Shown here in pieces: positions 37,481 through 48,700 of a stretch of 64,000 bases of DNA (position 1 is the stretch's first letter; every line of letters begins with the position of its first letter). Location of the stretch: NCBI GenBank assembly GCA_023079485.1, contig CM041090.1:9298519-9362518 (forward strand), given 5' to 3'. The position numbers and the translations under genes were made by a program. Below the pieces are notes generated by a model. That model made no database searches. It saw only the letters and a list, made by a program, of their open reading frames with translations, and was not told the DNA's origin. This DNA is from Archilochus colubris. Lineage: Eukaryota > Chordata > Aves > Apodiformes > Trochilidae.

Positions 37481-38052
37481 AAAGACCTCAGTCTGTACCA
37501 GTGTTTATGGTGTAGTTTGAGATTGGACTCAAGTCTGAAACCTGGTAATAGCTTTCAACCTACTTCATCACAATAATCTGTACTGTAAGAGATACAGAAC
37601 CAGCTTTACAAAATTTGTCAATAATGAAGGCTCAAAATAAAGCTGGAATTCTTTTTATGAGAAACATGAAGAAAGAATTCAGAATTCAGAAACACCTAAC
37701 AGAGTGAAACAGGCTAGAGTAGGAGAATAAAACAAGGGACAAAGGAAGAATAAACAGCAGGAGGTCAGGCCTCAAGGGACAAACATTGGAAGAGCTTGGT
37801 GGTTTGGTCTGTGGCCCTTCCCTGACAATGTAGGGAGATAGAAGGTGTTCCTGCTGCTTCTGCTGTGCCTGAAGGAAATCAGAGCTCAGGGTAGTACAGA
37901 ACTGCCAGCCAAGCAAACAGTGTCACCAGGTCTAAGCTTATCTAAGCACCTCTTGTGTCAATGAAACATTTTTACGTGGTTAATGAAACAATAAATAAGA
38001 AACTTGATTGAAAACTAAGAAACTTGAGCTTTTCTTTTCTTTTTTCTCTCTC

Positions 38053-38075
38053 TTTTTTTTTTTTTTTTTTTTTTT
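38053..38075. repeat. Poly-T run
   Basis: 23 consecutive T following a CT-rich stretch (38034-38052). Confidence 0.9.
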
Positions 38076-38347
38076 CTGTTTGAAGAGTCTGTTTGGGGGT
38101 AGATGACCTTATACCATTACTTTCATATAAGAAAACACTGAAACCATCCTGAAACATGCTTTCAGTTTTCTCACATCCTTAATGAAAACCTAAAATACAA
38201 GAAGAAAAATCTCACAGAGAGAAAAGCATTCCTGATTGTCTCCACATAGAACTGTATTTCTGGTCTTCCTGCCATCTTTTCTGGGCATAATGTTCCAGAT
38301 TAATCAAAGGAAACATAGACAGGGCACAGCATAAGCCATATATCCTA

Positions 38348-39095
38348 ATCATAGAATCATAGAATCCTTGGGGTTGGAAGGGACCTCGAAAGATCATCTA
38401 GTCCAACCCCCCCTGCCAGAGCAGGGCCACCTAGAGTACATCACATAGGAACGTGTCCAGGCAGGTTTTGAATGTCTCCAGTGAAGGAGACTCCACGACC
38501 CCCCTGGGCAGCCTGTTCCAGGGCTCTGTCACCCTTACAGGAAAAAAATTTTTTTGAATATTCAGCTTGAACCTCCTGTGCTCCAATTTACACCCATTAC
38601 CCCTTGTCCTATCACTGGTCACCACTGAGAAAAGCCTAACTCCATCTCCCTGACACTCACCCCTTACATATTTGAAAACATTGATGAGGTCACCCCTCAG
38701 TCTCCTTTTCTCCAAACTAAAGAGACCCAGCTCCCTCAGCCTTTCCTCATAAGGGAGATGTTCCACTCCCTTAATCATCTTAGTAGCTCTGCGCTGGACT
38801 CTTTCAAGCACTTCCCTGTCCTTCTTGAACTGAGGGGCCCAGAACTGGACACAATACTCCAGGTGCGGCCTCACCAATGCAGAATAGAGGGGGAGGAGAA
38901 CCTCTCTTGACCTACTAACCACACCCTTTCTAATGCACCCCAGGATGCCATTGGCCTTCTTGGCCACAAGGGCACATTGCTGGCTCATGGTCATCCTCTT
39001 GTCTACCAGGTCTCTTTCACCTACACTGCTCTCCAGCAGGTCAGCCCCCAACCTATACTGGGACATCGGGTTGTTCTTCCCCAAATGCAAAACTA
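38348..39095 (-). mobile_element. CR1 LINE, RT C-terminus open
   Basis: Minus-strand CR1 with its 3' tail at 38348 (ATCATAGAATCATAGAATCC). One uninterrupted 219-codon frame (38431-39090) covers the C-terminal RT region, the longest intact CR1 frame in the window together with 55052-55744. A different subfamily from the 8709/32702/54969 copies (tail CTTGGGGTTGGAAGGGACC). Confidence 0.93.
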
Positions 39096-40671
39096 TATTA
39101 CCAGGAGACTAAATTAGCATTATCTGATGTGTAAGGTAATGGGTGATAAATGAATGCTTTCATGTCATGAAAAAAACCCTAAGATTTCTAAACTTATAGG
39201 TCTAATGTGGAATAAAAATCCAGACTATCTTCTGAGCCCCCCACAATCACCCATGTACCAATTAATAAACAACAACCTGCTTGTGAGAACATGAAATCAA
39301 GCACAGCCAAGGCATGAATCTCAGCCTACTAATCCCCATAAAGAGCCCAAATTTTTTGCTTAACAGCTCTTTCAAGAAGAGTTTTCCAGCTTTTCTGTAA
39401 GAGGATAAAACAGAGCTATGTGATTAAGTGCTAATGTTTTCCCCAGTGGGAGAAAAATATTTCTTTTAATACCTTTCTTACCTCAAGACTCTCCAGCAGT
39501 TTGTAAACAAAGAACTGTGTTGTTTTCACATCTGATTTTTTATTTGAAAGGTAAAAAAACCTGCCACAAATAAAATAACAAATAAAATAACTTTCTCTTT
39601 TCTATAGGGATGCTTCTGATGTGCTCCTGACAAAACAAGTACATAGATTCTTCTGCAAGATACTATTTTGCTCTTTCTCCTGACATATTTATGAGGTAAA
39701 GGGAATAATTTATAGGGAGACTTGGACTTTAACATCAGGTCTGAGGAGAAGGGCAGAAGAAGCTGGTACACAAAACAAAGTGTCAGTCAGCAGTCAGTCA
39801 CATCCAATCTTCTCAGGCATCACCTTTTTGTGCTGTTCTAGTACAAGCAGAATGAAATTGCACCCTACCAGGGTTTCCATGGAGCTGTCAGAAACCTCCC
39901 ATCACTTCAAAGCAAGTGTTGGGTTTTAGCCTGTAGCAAATGTGTCCACAGCACCATTGCCAGCTTTGGATGGGAGGTGGGTTGGGGGGGGTTCACTCAC
40001 TGCCACCTCCTAGCTCCTTCTCCTGGATTTGTAAACCCTCCATGGGGAACAGCAAACAGAACAACAGAACAACAAGAACTGGTGCCTCCACAGTTCTTCT
40101 CATTAATCAACAAACCTCTACCACCACTTATCTGTACCTTGACTTACACCTACAGTACTCACAGGCTTCACTCATTAAAACCATCCGAAAACATAGCCCT
40201 TAGATCCCCAAGTGCTTTGCCTGCTAGGCCCAAGGGTAGCATCTTTTCCAACCTCTACTAATTCCTCTCAGACTGGAATCTGTTTCTCTTCCCAATAAAT
40301 ATCTCAGTTCCAATATGTACTTTTTTCTTCTAAGAGAGGAATCTTCCCTGAACACCTCTCTCCAGAGAACTGACTGGCACTGTGTCATTTGCTACCTGGA
40401 TAATTTCTCCTTCAGTTTCTATGGAAGGTGATGTCCAAGGCACATGCACATTCCAGAAGACAGGAAGAGACACCAGATGCCCCCTTGAGGTATTCATACA
40501 TATGCTAAAGGAAATCAAAGGTTACTCTACCTGTTCTTCTGACTGAGAATATAATGCACGAGTGGTGTATAACAATTACAAGGACAAACAAACATGTTTA
40601 ACACCTCATGAACCAACCTTGCTATTTCAGGCAAGTGCACTTCATGCTGGGGACAGGGAACCTTAACATGC
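39096..40671. other. Intergenic stretch, nothing recognised
   Basis: Unique-looking AT-rich sequence; only short unsupported ORFs. Confidence 0.5.
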
Positions 40672-41060
40672 CATTTCATGGAATCTCAAGAAATTGGAAA
40701 GGGCCCTCAAGATCATCTCATTCAAATGTCTGTTCAAAGCAGGACTAGCTTCCAAAGTTGCTCTTTGGCTTTTTTTCAGCCAAAAATACTCAGAGAGCAT
40801 GATTCCACAGCCTCTTTGGGCACCTCATCTGACTTCTAACCACCCTCACTGAAGGAGAATTTTTTCTCTTGTTTCCCAGTTTCTCCATGTTGCAAACTGA
40901 CCACTTTATATTCTCCTTCACCTGTGCATTTTCTGCTAGTAGAAAAGAGCACTCAGTCTGTATCACTTTTTTAGTTTGAACATTTTTTTTCTTCTTCAGT
41001 ACTGTATTAGCTGTTGTCAGCACCTTTATTAATTGAACTCTGTCTCCTGGTCTGACTGTT
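40672..41060 (-). mobile_element. Probable old CR1 fragment
   Basis: Diverged minus-strand similarity to CR1 3' ends: CATGGAATCTCAAGAAATTG, GGAAAGGGCCCTCAAGATCA and the CACCCTCACTGAAGGAGAAT block occur in the expected order. Boundaries are uncertain. Confidence 0.55.
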
Positions 41061-42198
41061 TTGCCTACCTGCAGATTGCCAGCATGCAAACTAGTGTATA
41101 AAAGCTTATTCAGCAGGAATCTCTAGGGTACCTGACCTTTCTTATTTAAAGCCTTGAAAACTGGTCACCAACACACACTCCAGCACATCTTGTTTCATCA
41201 ATATTTTTTTCAATTTCCAGATGGCTGTAGAGTGTTAACATTTACCTACCTCATCCTACAAACAGGAATATGAATATTAACCATAAAATTGCAGCCAGAT
41301 ATGGCTAGACAGACACACCATAAAGATTTTTCTACATTGCACCTGCATATATTGCAAGAAAAGGGACCACGGAGTTATTCAGAGCAACATTCTATTCTGA
41401 GAGAAGAATGATCCCATGTGAATTGCCAACTACAAACTTCTCTTGCAAGATGAAAAAAACTCCCATATCATCCAATAAGGGCCTTCCAAACATACCTTCC
41501 ACTGGGAACTGGCAGCATCGAGTTCCATTTTTCAATAGACAGTGAATGCTCCACTGGAACATCCCCAAAGCTGAAGCACTGTTCTCTTTCTTCAGCCCAT
41601 TGGCAGCAGCCCAAAGCCACATGCTGGGCATTTAAGGGAGGGTTTACTGAGAGCTGGTGCTCACTTGTAACAATCAGGTCTCTGATAAATGAGAAAGATA
41701 CAAAAAATAATTAATTTTCCTACTTTGGCCATTGTTACAAAAGTAAGGGCAATGTCCTAAGTGCTGCAGAGCTGTGGTGCTGCATGGAAAGACCCATGGC
41801 TCACTTCTGACTTTTAAATGCTACACAATCTGTGTACCATTCAGCAGCTCCTAAACCATTTTGATGCCCCAAAATGAAAAAAAAATTATTTCTCTTGTAA
41901 ACACCTCAGCTATAAATTCCTGCCTCCAAGAATAGCAGCCTCATGGATGTTAACCTGGAAAGAAGACAGACACATAGATTAAATCTCTGATGTAACTGGT
42001 GGACAATATGTGAGTATTCCCAAATTAGAAATAGACTATAATCTCTTCTTGCTGAGCTTTTTGAAGTTAAATATTCAGAGATGTCAATGCTTATTCATGG
42101 TGTGTTACATCCAGGTAAGGAAAAACTCCAACTCTACACAAGAAGCAAGTGACAAGAGTGTCAAGGAAAATCTCTTCTGCTTTGCTTGAGTTTTCTTT

Positions 42199-42541
42199 TG
42201 TCACGGTTTAACTTAATTGCAATTTAATTGCCCAGCAATTAAATCAAATTAATCCTCTATTAATCCCCCTCCCTGATAAAGAAAGGAGAGAGAATAAGGG
42301 AGAGAGACTTATGGGTTGGAAACTAAACCACACAGCTTTAATGATAAATAGGAAAACCACACAGTAATGATAAATAGGAAACATTACTAAATATACACAA
42401 ATATACAGGCAAATGGATGCCACGTTCCTTCCTCCCTTCCCCCCCAATAACTTTCAGCAAGTGCACCTACTTACAAGAGACTGAGCTGAAAGCAAAAGTA
42501 CAAGACAGAAAATCACCTTTATCCTGGCCCAAACCAGGACA
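42199..42541 (-). mobile_element. ERV LTR, minus orientation
   Basis: 343 bp. In minus orientation it starts TGTCCTGGTTTGGGCC, has an ATTAAA signal ahead of a T/C-rich R/U5 segment, and ends AAACCGTGACA (TG...CA). Its R/U5 half is the inverted counterpart of 42650-42871. Its first 69 bp recur at 45677-45745 with one mismatch. No clear target duplication at its edges. Confidence 0.8.
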
Positions 42542-42871
42542 TCCCACCCTGAATCTGTGTGTTCCTGCCTCCAGCTCCTGAATGCTGCCAACTCCAGGAA
42601 TCCAGCCTGGACTTTCCCAGGGCTGCCCAGCAGCCTCGGTGGTGACGTGAGAGGGCAGAGGAATGTGGTATCCATTTTCCTGTATATTTGTATATATTTA
42701 ATATTTTTTCTTATTTATCATTACTGTTTCATTAAAGCTGTGTAGTTTAGTTTCCAACCCATAAGTCTCTCTCCCTTATTCTCTCTCCTTTCTTTATCAA
42801 GGAGGAGAGAGAGATTAATAGAAAGCATCCATTATTCGGTTTAATTGCCAGGCCAGTGTTAAACCGTGACA
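42542..42871 (+). mobile_element. 5' LTR of defective ERV, 5'-truncated
   Basis: The segment from about 42650 matches the R/U5 of the adjacent minus-strand LTR in inverted orientation (TCATTAAAGCTGTGTAGTTT, CCAACCCATAAGTCTCTCTC). It ends CCGTGACA at 42871, directly before a primer-binding site. The expected TGTCCTGG start is missing, so U3 is truncated or replaced (42542-42650 unrecognised). Confidence 0.75.
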
Positions 42872-42878
42872 GATTTAT

Positions 42879-42896
42879 TGGCACCCAACGTGGGGC
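42879..42896 (+). other. Retroviral primer-binding site, tRNA-Lys type
   Basis: TGGCACCCAACGTGGGGC lies 7 bp after the LTR end and differs at one position from the standard tRNA-Lys(1,2) primer-binding sequence. This marks the start of the ERV internal region. Confidence 0.85.
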
Positions 42897-43051
42897 CCAA
42901 GCTAATTGGCTCGAGTCCAGTTCAAATTTTGACCAATTTACCTGAATAGTTTGAATTCCAACTCCAGTGGAAGAACAGCTTCGCTGAGTGGGAATCAGAC
43001 CTTTTCCTTTGGAAATTTCACAGGGTTGGAGATTAAACCAATCATGCTGTA

Positions 43052-43130
43052 CACTTTGCTTGAGTGGCACAGCCAGCTAAGACACGGTACCGCAATGCCG
43101 AGGACCTGGGTTCAAGACTCCTCAGAGCCT
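43052..43130 (+). other. tRNA-like segment in the ERV leader
   Basis: Has an A-box-like stretch (GTGGCACAGCCAGCTAAG) and, at suitable spacing, a B-box-like GGGTTCAAGACTCCT. A full cloverleaf could not be drawn with good acceptor pairing, so this may be a decayed tRNA or SINE head, or chance. Confidence 0.35.
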
Positions 43131-43139
43131 CACCTTGAG

Positions 43140-43373
43140 GGCGATGAGCGCTAGTGGCACAATGAAGGTAATACAGTACTCCAAGAGCGACAGACCTCTC
43201 TGCAGGCATGCTCAGGATTAAGCTGAGCCTGTGCTTCGGGACTCACCTTTTATTGGCCCCCTAACCCTGCTCATGCACAGTGGGGGCCCACCCTAATTAG
43301 GCACAGGTGGGCTTGACACAAGCTCATGCTCACTCCCTAGCAATTAATGGCACCTGGTTGCCTCATTCCACTA
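43140..43373 (-). mobile_element. LTR-like insert in the ERV
   Basis: On the minus strand it begins TGTAGTGGAATGAGG at 43373, contains an AATAAAAGG signal near 43248, and resembles the solo LTR at 13537-13841 at its start (CACCTGG, CACTACA). The other end is not sharp and no target duplication was found. It separates the leader from the protease remnant. Confidence 0.55.
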
Positions 43374-43729
43374 CATAAAGCCTTGGTGGACTCTAGTGCA
43401 CAGTGCACCCTAATGCCATCGAATCAGAAAGGGACAGACTCCATCACTATTTCTGGAGTGACGGGGGGATCTAAAGAACTGAGTATTGTGAAGGCTGATG
43501 TGAGCCTCACTGGAATAAAGTGGCATAAACACCCAATAGTGACTGGTCCAGATGCTCCGTGCATCCTTGGCACAGACTACCTCAAGGGAGGTGATTTTGA
43601 GGACCCGAAAGGGTACCGGTGGTCCTTTGGTACTGCAGCTATTAAGACTGAGAATGCAGAATGGCTGTATGCTTCGTTTGGCCTTCCAGATAAATCCTTT
43701 GTAGTGGGGTTGCTGAGGACTCTAAACTA
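43374..43729 (+). pseudogene. pro: ERV protease remnant
   Basis: An open frame (43347-43730) has retropepsin features: a D-S/T-G-like active-site position followed by AQCTL, and a C-terminal ILGTDYL. The active-site triplet reads Asp-Ser-Ser rather than Asp-Thr/Ser-Gly, so it is predicted inactive. The N-terminus is cut by the LTR-like insert. Old retroviral copy. Confidence 0.75.
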
Positions 43730-44708
43730 GCGGGTGCCAACTGCTACTTTAATAGTGCATCAAAGACAATATCGTGTCAACAGAGATGCTGTGATACCCA
43801 TTCATAAGCTGATCCAGCAACTAGAGAGCCAAGGAGTGATCAGCAAGACTCACTCACCCTTCAACAGTCCTGTGTGGCCAGTGTGAAAGCCTAATGGAGA
43901 GTGGAGGCTGACAGTGGACTATCGTGCCCTGAATGAGGTTACTCCACCACTAAGTGCTGCTGTGCCGGACATATTAGAACTTCATTATGAGCTGGAGTCA
44001 AAGTCAGGTGGTATGCTACTATTGATATTGCTAATGCATTATGCAGGGCACAGTTTGCTTTCACCTGGAGAGGTGTCCAGTACCCCTGGAATCAACTACC
44101 CCAGGGGTGGAAACACAGTCCTACCATCTGCCATGGACTGATCCATGATACCTTGGAAAAGGGTACCTTGGAAAACATCTACAGTACATCGATGACATCA
44201 TTGTGTGGGGTGACACAGCAAAGGAAGTCTACGAGAAAGGTAAGAAGATAATTGAAATCCTTCTAGAGGCTGGTTTTGCTCTTAAAAGGAGCAACGTCAA
44301 GGGACCTGCACACGAGATACAGTTTCTGGGAGTAAAGTGGCAGAATGGACATCGCCACATCCCAATGGACGTGATTAACAAAATAACAGCTATGGCCCCA
44401 CCAACTACCAAAAAGGAAACTCAGTCCTTCTTAGGAACTGCTGGTTTCTGGAGGATGCATATTCCTCTTTATAATCAGATTGTGAAACCTCTCTATGAGG
44501 TTACTCAGAAGAAGAAAGACTTTAAATGGGGCTCAAAACAACAAGCTGCTTTTGAGAGTATTAAAAAGGAGATTGTGCAGGCAATGGCCCACGGACCAAT
44601 TCGAACAGGGCCAGATTTAAAAATGTGCTTTACACCGGAGATGGAGGTGATGGTCCTACATGGAGCCTCTGGCAGAAAGCTCCAGGAGAGACTTGAGGCC
44701 GACCTCTA
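43730..44708 (+). pseudogene. pol: ERV reverse transcriptase remnant, frameshifted
   Basis: Retroviral RT similarity in two open blocks (43914-44141 and 44203-44709) with a stop near 43886 and frameshifts near 44030-44160. The YIDD catalytic motif is at about 44186-44197. The thumb/connection block (FLGVKWQNG, GTAGFWRMHIP) suggests an ERVL-like lineage. Not functional as it stands. Confidence 0.85.
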
Positions 44709-45277
44709 GGATTTTGGGGTCAAAACTACAAAGGCCCCGAAGCCAACTACACAGCCACTGAAAAAGAGATATTGGCCCCATACAAAGGAGTTAGAGCTGC
44801 TTCAGAAGTGATTGGTACTGAAGCACAGCTCCTCCTAGTGCCACGATTACCCGTACTGGGTTTTATGTACATAGGTAATCTTCCCATCATGCTACTGATG
44901 CTACCTGGAGTAAATGGATTGCTTTACTCTCACAGAGAGCTAGGATAGGAAGACTCGATCATCCAGGAATTGTAGAAGTAATAACACATTGGCCAGAAGG
45001 CAAACACTTTGGAATGCCACCAGAAAAAGTGGTAAAACGGGCTGAAGAAGCCCCACCATATGACCAGCTACCAGAGAATGAGAAAAAATATGCTCTTTTC
45101 ACTGATGGATCCTGTCGTCTGGTAGGAGGCCATCGAAGGTGGAAAGCTGCCGTATGGAATCCTACACGACTAATTGCAAAAACAGATGAAGGAGATCGTG
45201 AATCAAGTCAATTTGCAGAGGTAAAAGCCATCCAATTGACTTTGGACATTGCTGAACAAGAAAAGTGGCAGGTTTAA
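44709..45277 (+). pseudogene. pol: ERV connection and RNase H remnant
   Basis: Broken frames lead into an open block at 45014-45277 with an RNase H-like start (FTDGSC) and a SSQFAEVKA segment. It stops where LTR-end sequence begins at 45271. Integrase and env are absent. Confidence 0.75.
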
Positions 45278-45304
45278 TTGCCGGGCCAGTGTTAAACTGT
45301 GACA
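45271..45304 (+). mobile_element. Last 34 bp of the ERV LTR, joined to pol
   Basis: Matches the final 34-35 bp of the LTR at 42837-42871 with a few differences. It follows RNase H directly, so integrase, env and most of the 3' LTR were lost in one internal deletion. Confidence 0.75.
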
Positions 45305-45745
45305 GATGGATCAGGAGCACAGTCAGAGGAATGGATGGAATCCTCCCAGGATACTGAAGCAAGCAGGGACAGGTGAAGAAGGAAGGGGTTTGACCCTCGT
45401 GATCCCTCAAATTTATACTGACTATGACATGTATGGGATGGAATACTCTGTTCGGTCAATTTTGCTCATTTATTTTGTCTTTTCTTCCCTAAAGGAGGGT
45501 TTTTGCAGGTGTAAGGTTTTACTCCTTTTCTCCCTCCAGATGGCAAAATGTTCCTCAGAGCTGAGCAGTACCCTTGGCTCTGCACACCAGTCTCTAGCAG
45601 TAACTATAAACATCAAGCATTATCAGTCCCAGAAGCAGACACTGACTGAGAAACTTGCTGTTACTTTCAGCGACCTACAAGAGACTTAGCTGAAAGCAAA
45701 AGTACAAGACAGAAAATCACCTTTATCCTGGCCCAAACCAGGACA
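45305..45745 (-). mobile_element. ERV LTR, minus orientation
   Basis: In minus orientation it starts TGTCCTGGTTTGGGCC at 45745 and shares 69 bp with 42473-42541 (one mismatch). Beyond about 90 bp it diverges, with a TATAAA box in CAGTATAAATTTGAG (about 45408-45422). The downstream end runs directly into the opposite-strand LTR end at 45304, so its 3' limit is unclear. Confidence 0.65.
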
Positions 45746-48700
45746 GCTTTCTTTTCTAATCACTGTATGATTACTGCATTTTCTACCCACCCCTGATCAC
45801 TGCACACCAGATAGCCTTATCTTTTCATATATTACTTTGAAGTGAAGTTTACAACTTAGGAATAAGTAGGACGAGTTCATGCCAGAGCATGAACACAAGG
45901 AAACTGCTAGTATGCACCTTGTCTGACGAAGCAGGACTTGACATATGACTCCTGCAAATCTGAAATGGGACTCCATTACAAGAGTAACCAAATCATGGCA
46001 AATGTTAAAAAGATTTCTCTTTTTCAGCCCAGCAGACCACCTAGCCCAGCATCCTGGCTCTGCCAACAAAGATGTCCACAGAAGAACTGAAGAACAGTAC
46101 AAGTCCATTGTGGGAATTTTCCAGAATACTCTTCCAGACTCTTGTAATCTGTGGTGCTGGGACTCTGAGAGGCAGAGGTACTGTATTTAGGTAATCATGA
46201 GGGGTTCCCCTTACACACATTTTCCAATGCTTTTCTATTGTATCTACTCAGTATCTTACTTAGGGGGTAAATCAGTGTGGAGTGGGCTTGCTTGTCCAGC
46301 AGCAATTGGGAATCAACAAAGATGCTTGGAAGACCAATGGGAAACATGGCTGGCACAGCTGCAGCAAAAGAAAAGAAGATTTTATCTATTTGCACCTACA
46401 AAAAATACAGTGTTAACAATACTACCTCTGATGCACAAAGGATCAGTCCAGTGGATCGGTTTTCATGGCACACACAGTGCCTGGCTGGGAAATCCTGACT
46501 GACCAGCAGGCCAAATGCACAGAGTCCAGCTCAAAAAGTCATCAGCAAATTCTGCAGTGTCAAGGTGTGACTTCTAAGCCACTGTTTAATGCTTCAATGT
46601 TTAGGCCTGACATTCAAAATTCATTAATTGATCAGTGTGTGTATTTATCTGTTTAGCATCAATCTAATGTGCATAGGAGATTCTCACAAAAAATCAGATC
46701 TGCCATTCTAACTCACTCTAAGTCAAAGTATAATTGTCACCTGTGTACTGACAGAGCATCCAATATTGGGGAATCCACCATTCCTCTGATGTCATGCAAG
46801 AAAGTAATCTACAAATCACAAATGTCCTTAATTTTGCAAGTTCTGCCACCAGAAATTGAAAGCTGAGCAGGCTGGGTTTGAAAAAGAATGCTCTACAGAC
46901 ACCTGTGTTCTTCTAGCATGATGGAAGAGGCTCTTCCCAGTGTTCCATTCCTGCTCAGCCATAACAATTGGTTTATTAGGTAATATTTGGCTCTGTACCC
47001 AGTCTTGTCTGATCCACAACTTGCCATACAGCCATGGTCAAACTTGCTGATTTTTGCAGCAGATTTTACTTCTAGCCAAGCATAACCAAAGCCATAGCAT
47101 GTGCATTGCCTTCAGCAATAGCAAACCCAGCTCAATATTAACAACATGAAAACAAGAGTCACTTCCAGGATCTTGTGGTATAATTCTGCAAAATGTTAAA
47201 CTAAGCCAAAATTAAAACTAACATAAAATTAAAAACAACATAAGCACTTAGCTCAGCCTGAATGACCCATCTGAATGGCCTCTCACTCTCCTAATCTCAT
47301 TTTTGCTCCTGAGCTGCCACACATGGTAAACCTTTCCAGTGCTGTTCATCACACAGAAATCATGTTGAATACAATCATCAGACACCAGAAATACGCTGTA
47401 GCAGGGATGTTTGACCATAGCTAAGCCACCATCCCTGTGTTTCATCATCTCCAGTCTGCAGAGCTGTCTTTCTGATTGTAGTTTACCAGAACGGAGGCCA
47501 GTTTGAGGCCATGTCTCACCAAGTGCATGGTATCATCCGGTCTTCACCACTTGGAGCATCACATTAATCATTGCCAATGTTATCAGTGGCCTTCTGGCTC
47601 TGAGCTCCCATACTGGTGAGAGCAGTGTCACGGTGACCTGGAACTGGGATAGCCCAGGTCATGGCCAGTGGGACAGGAGCCAAACTGTGCAAGAGATAGA
47701 GAAAAAAAAGATAAAGCAGACATTATGTCCTCCGGTGAGGGTACAGATGGCCACAGAAGGAGGCATTAAAGTGCACAACTTGCTCCAGAACATTGCTTGT
47801 GTAAATTGGGTCTCAACTTTACAGGGACTGGTATGCACTGGGACGCTCTGCTATCACACACCTTACTCTTACCAGAGCCATAGGCATACAATGAACCACC
47901 AAGCATTCCCAGAAATGGATCATAATTTAAAATCAGTTGTGCTGATTAGTGCAAACAGAACTAAAACCTCTGCTAGTTACTCAATTAGCTTGGCTTGGCA
48001 CAAGGCCACACAGATCCTGGAAGGCACAGGACTGCTCAGCCCTCCTTCTCCTGATGACCCCATGCACATTCCTGCTACTTCCCTCTTTGCTCCAGATGAA
48101 CATTTTAATCTTCTTTTGCGGTTGCTGTTGTTGTTGTTTTGTGGGGGGGTTCGCACAGGATTACCCTCAGTTAGATCAGCAAACAGAAAAAAGGCATGAC
48201 TGCCCCTTTGGGCAGCAAGGCATTCTTAGACCAGTGAAACTGGACCATACTATATTTGACTCAGATCTTATTTCTGAATGACATGTACAGAGCACTAGAA
48301 AGTGCAGAATAATCATTTTTTTTTCCTCTGAAATGTCATAATTATAAATTTCTTAGCCAAATATTAATACAGAAAAAAAAAACCTTCTGTTTTTATTTTT
48401 TCATTAAATGTTGGCCTTCTCCCACAGCTTGATAACAAAAGATCCAGCAATGTACTGGAGAACTAAGTTCTGAACTTTAAGGAAAAAAAGTTCCAAATCA
48501 TCTTTAGACTTTCAAACACACACAAGAAGTAGAAACAGGGAATGGAGAAAGGTCACTTCTAAATAACCCCAAACATACTTTCTCATCCATCTGTCCTGTG
48601 GCTGTGAAACAACCTCACTTGCAGAAGCCATCTGGAGACACTGGGTAAGAAGCTCCTGATGCTCCAGGAGCACATTTGTACTGAAATCACCTTGTTCAGA

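Noticed and set aside
38431..39090. 219-codon ORF as a possible host gene
   Set aside because: It is the C-terminal part of a CR1 reverse transcriptase with the CR1 tail directly downstream.
47248..48199. Open frames downstream of the ERV as possible env
   Set aside because: No env features (signal peptide, cleavage site, fusion or transmembrane segments) could be seen, and frames on both strands are of similar quality.
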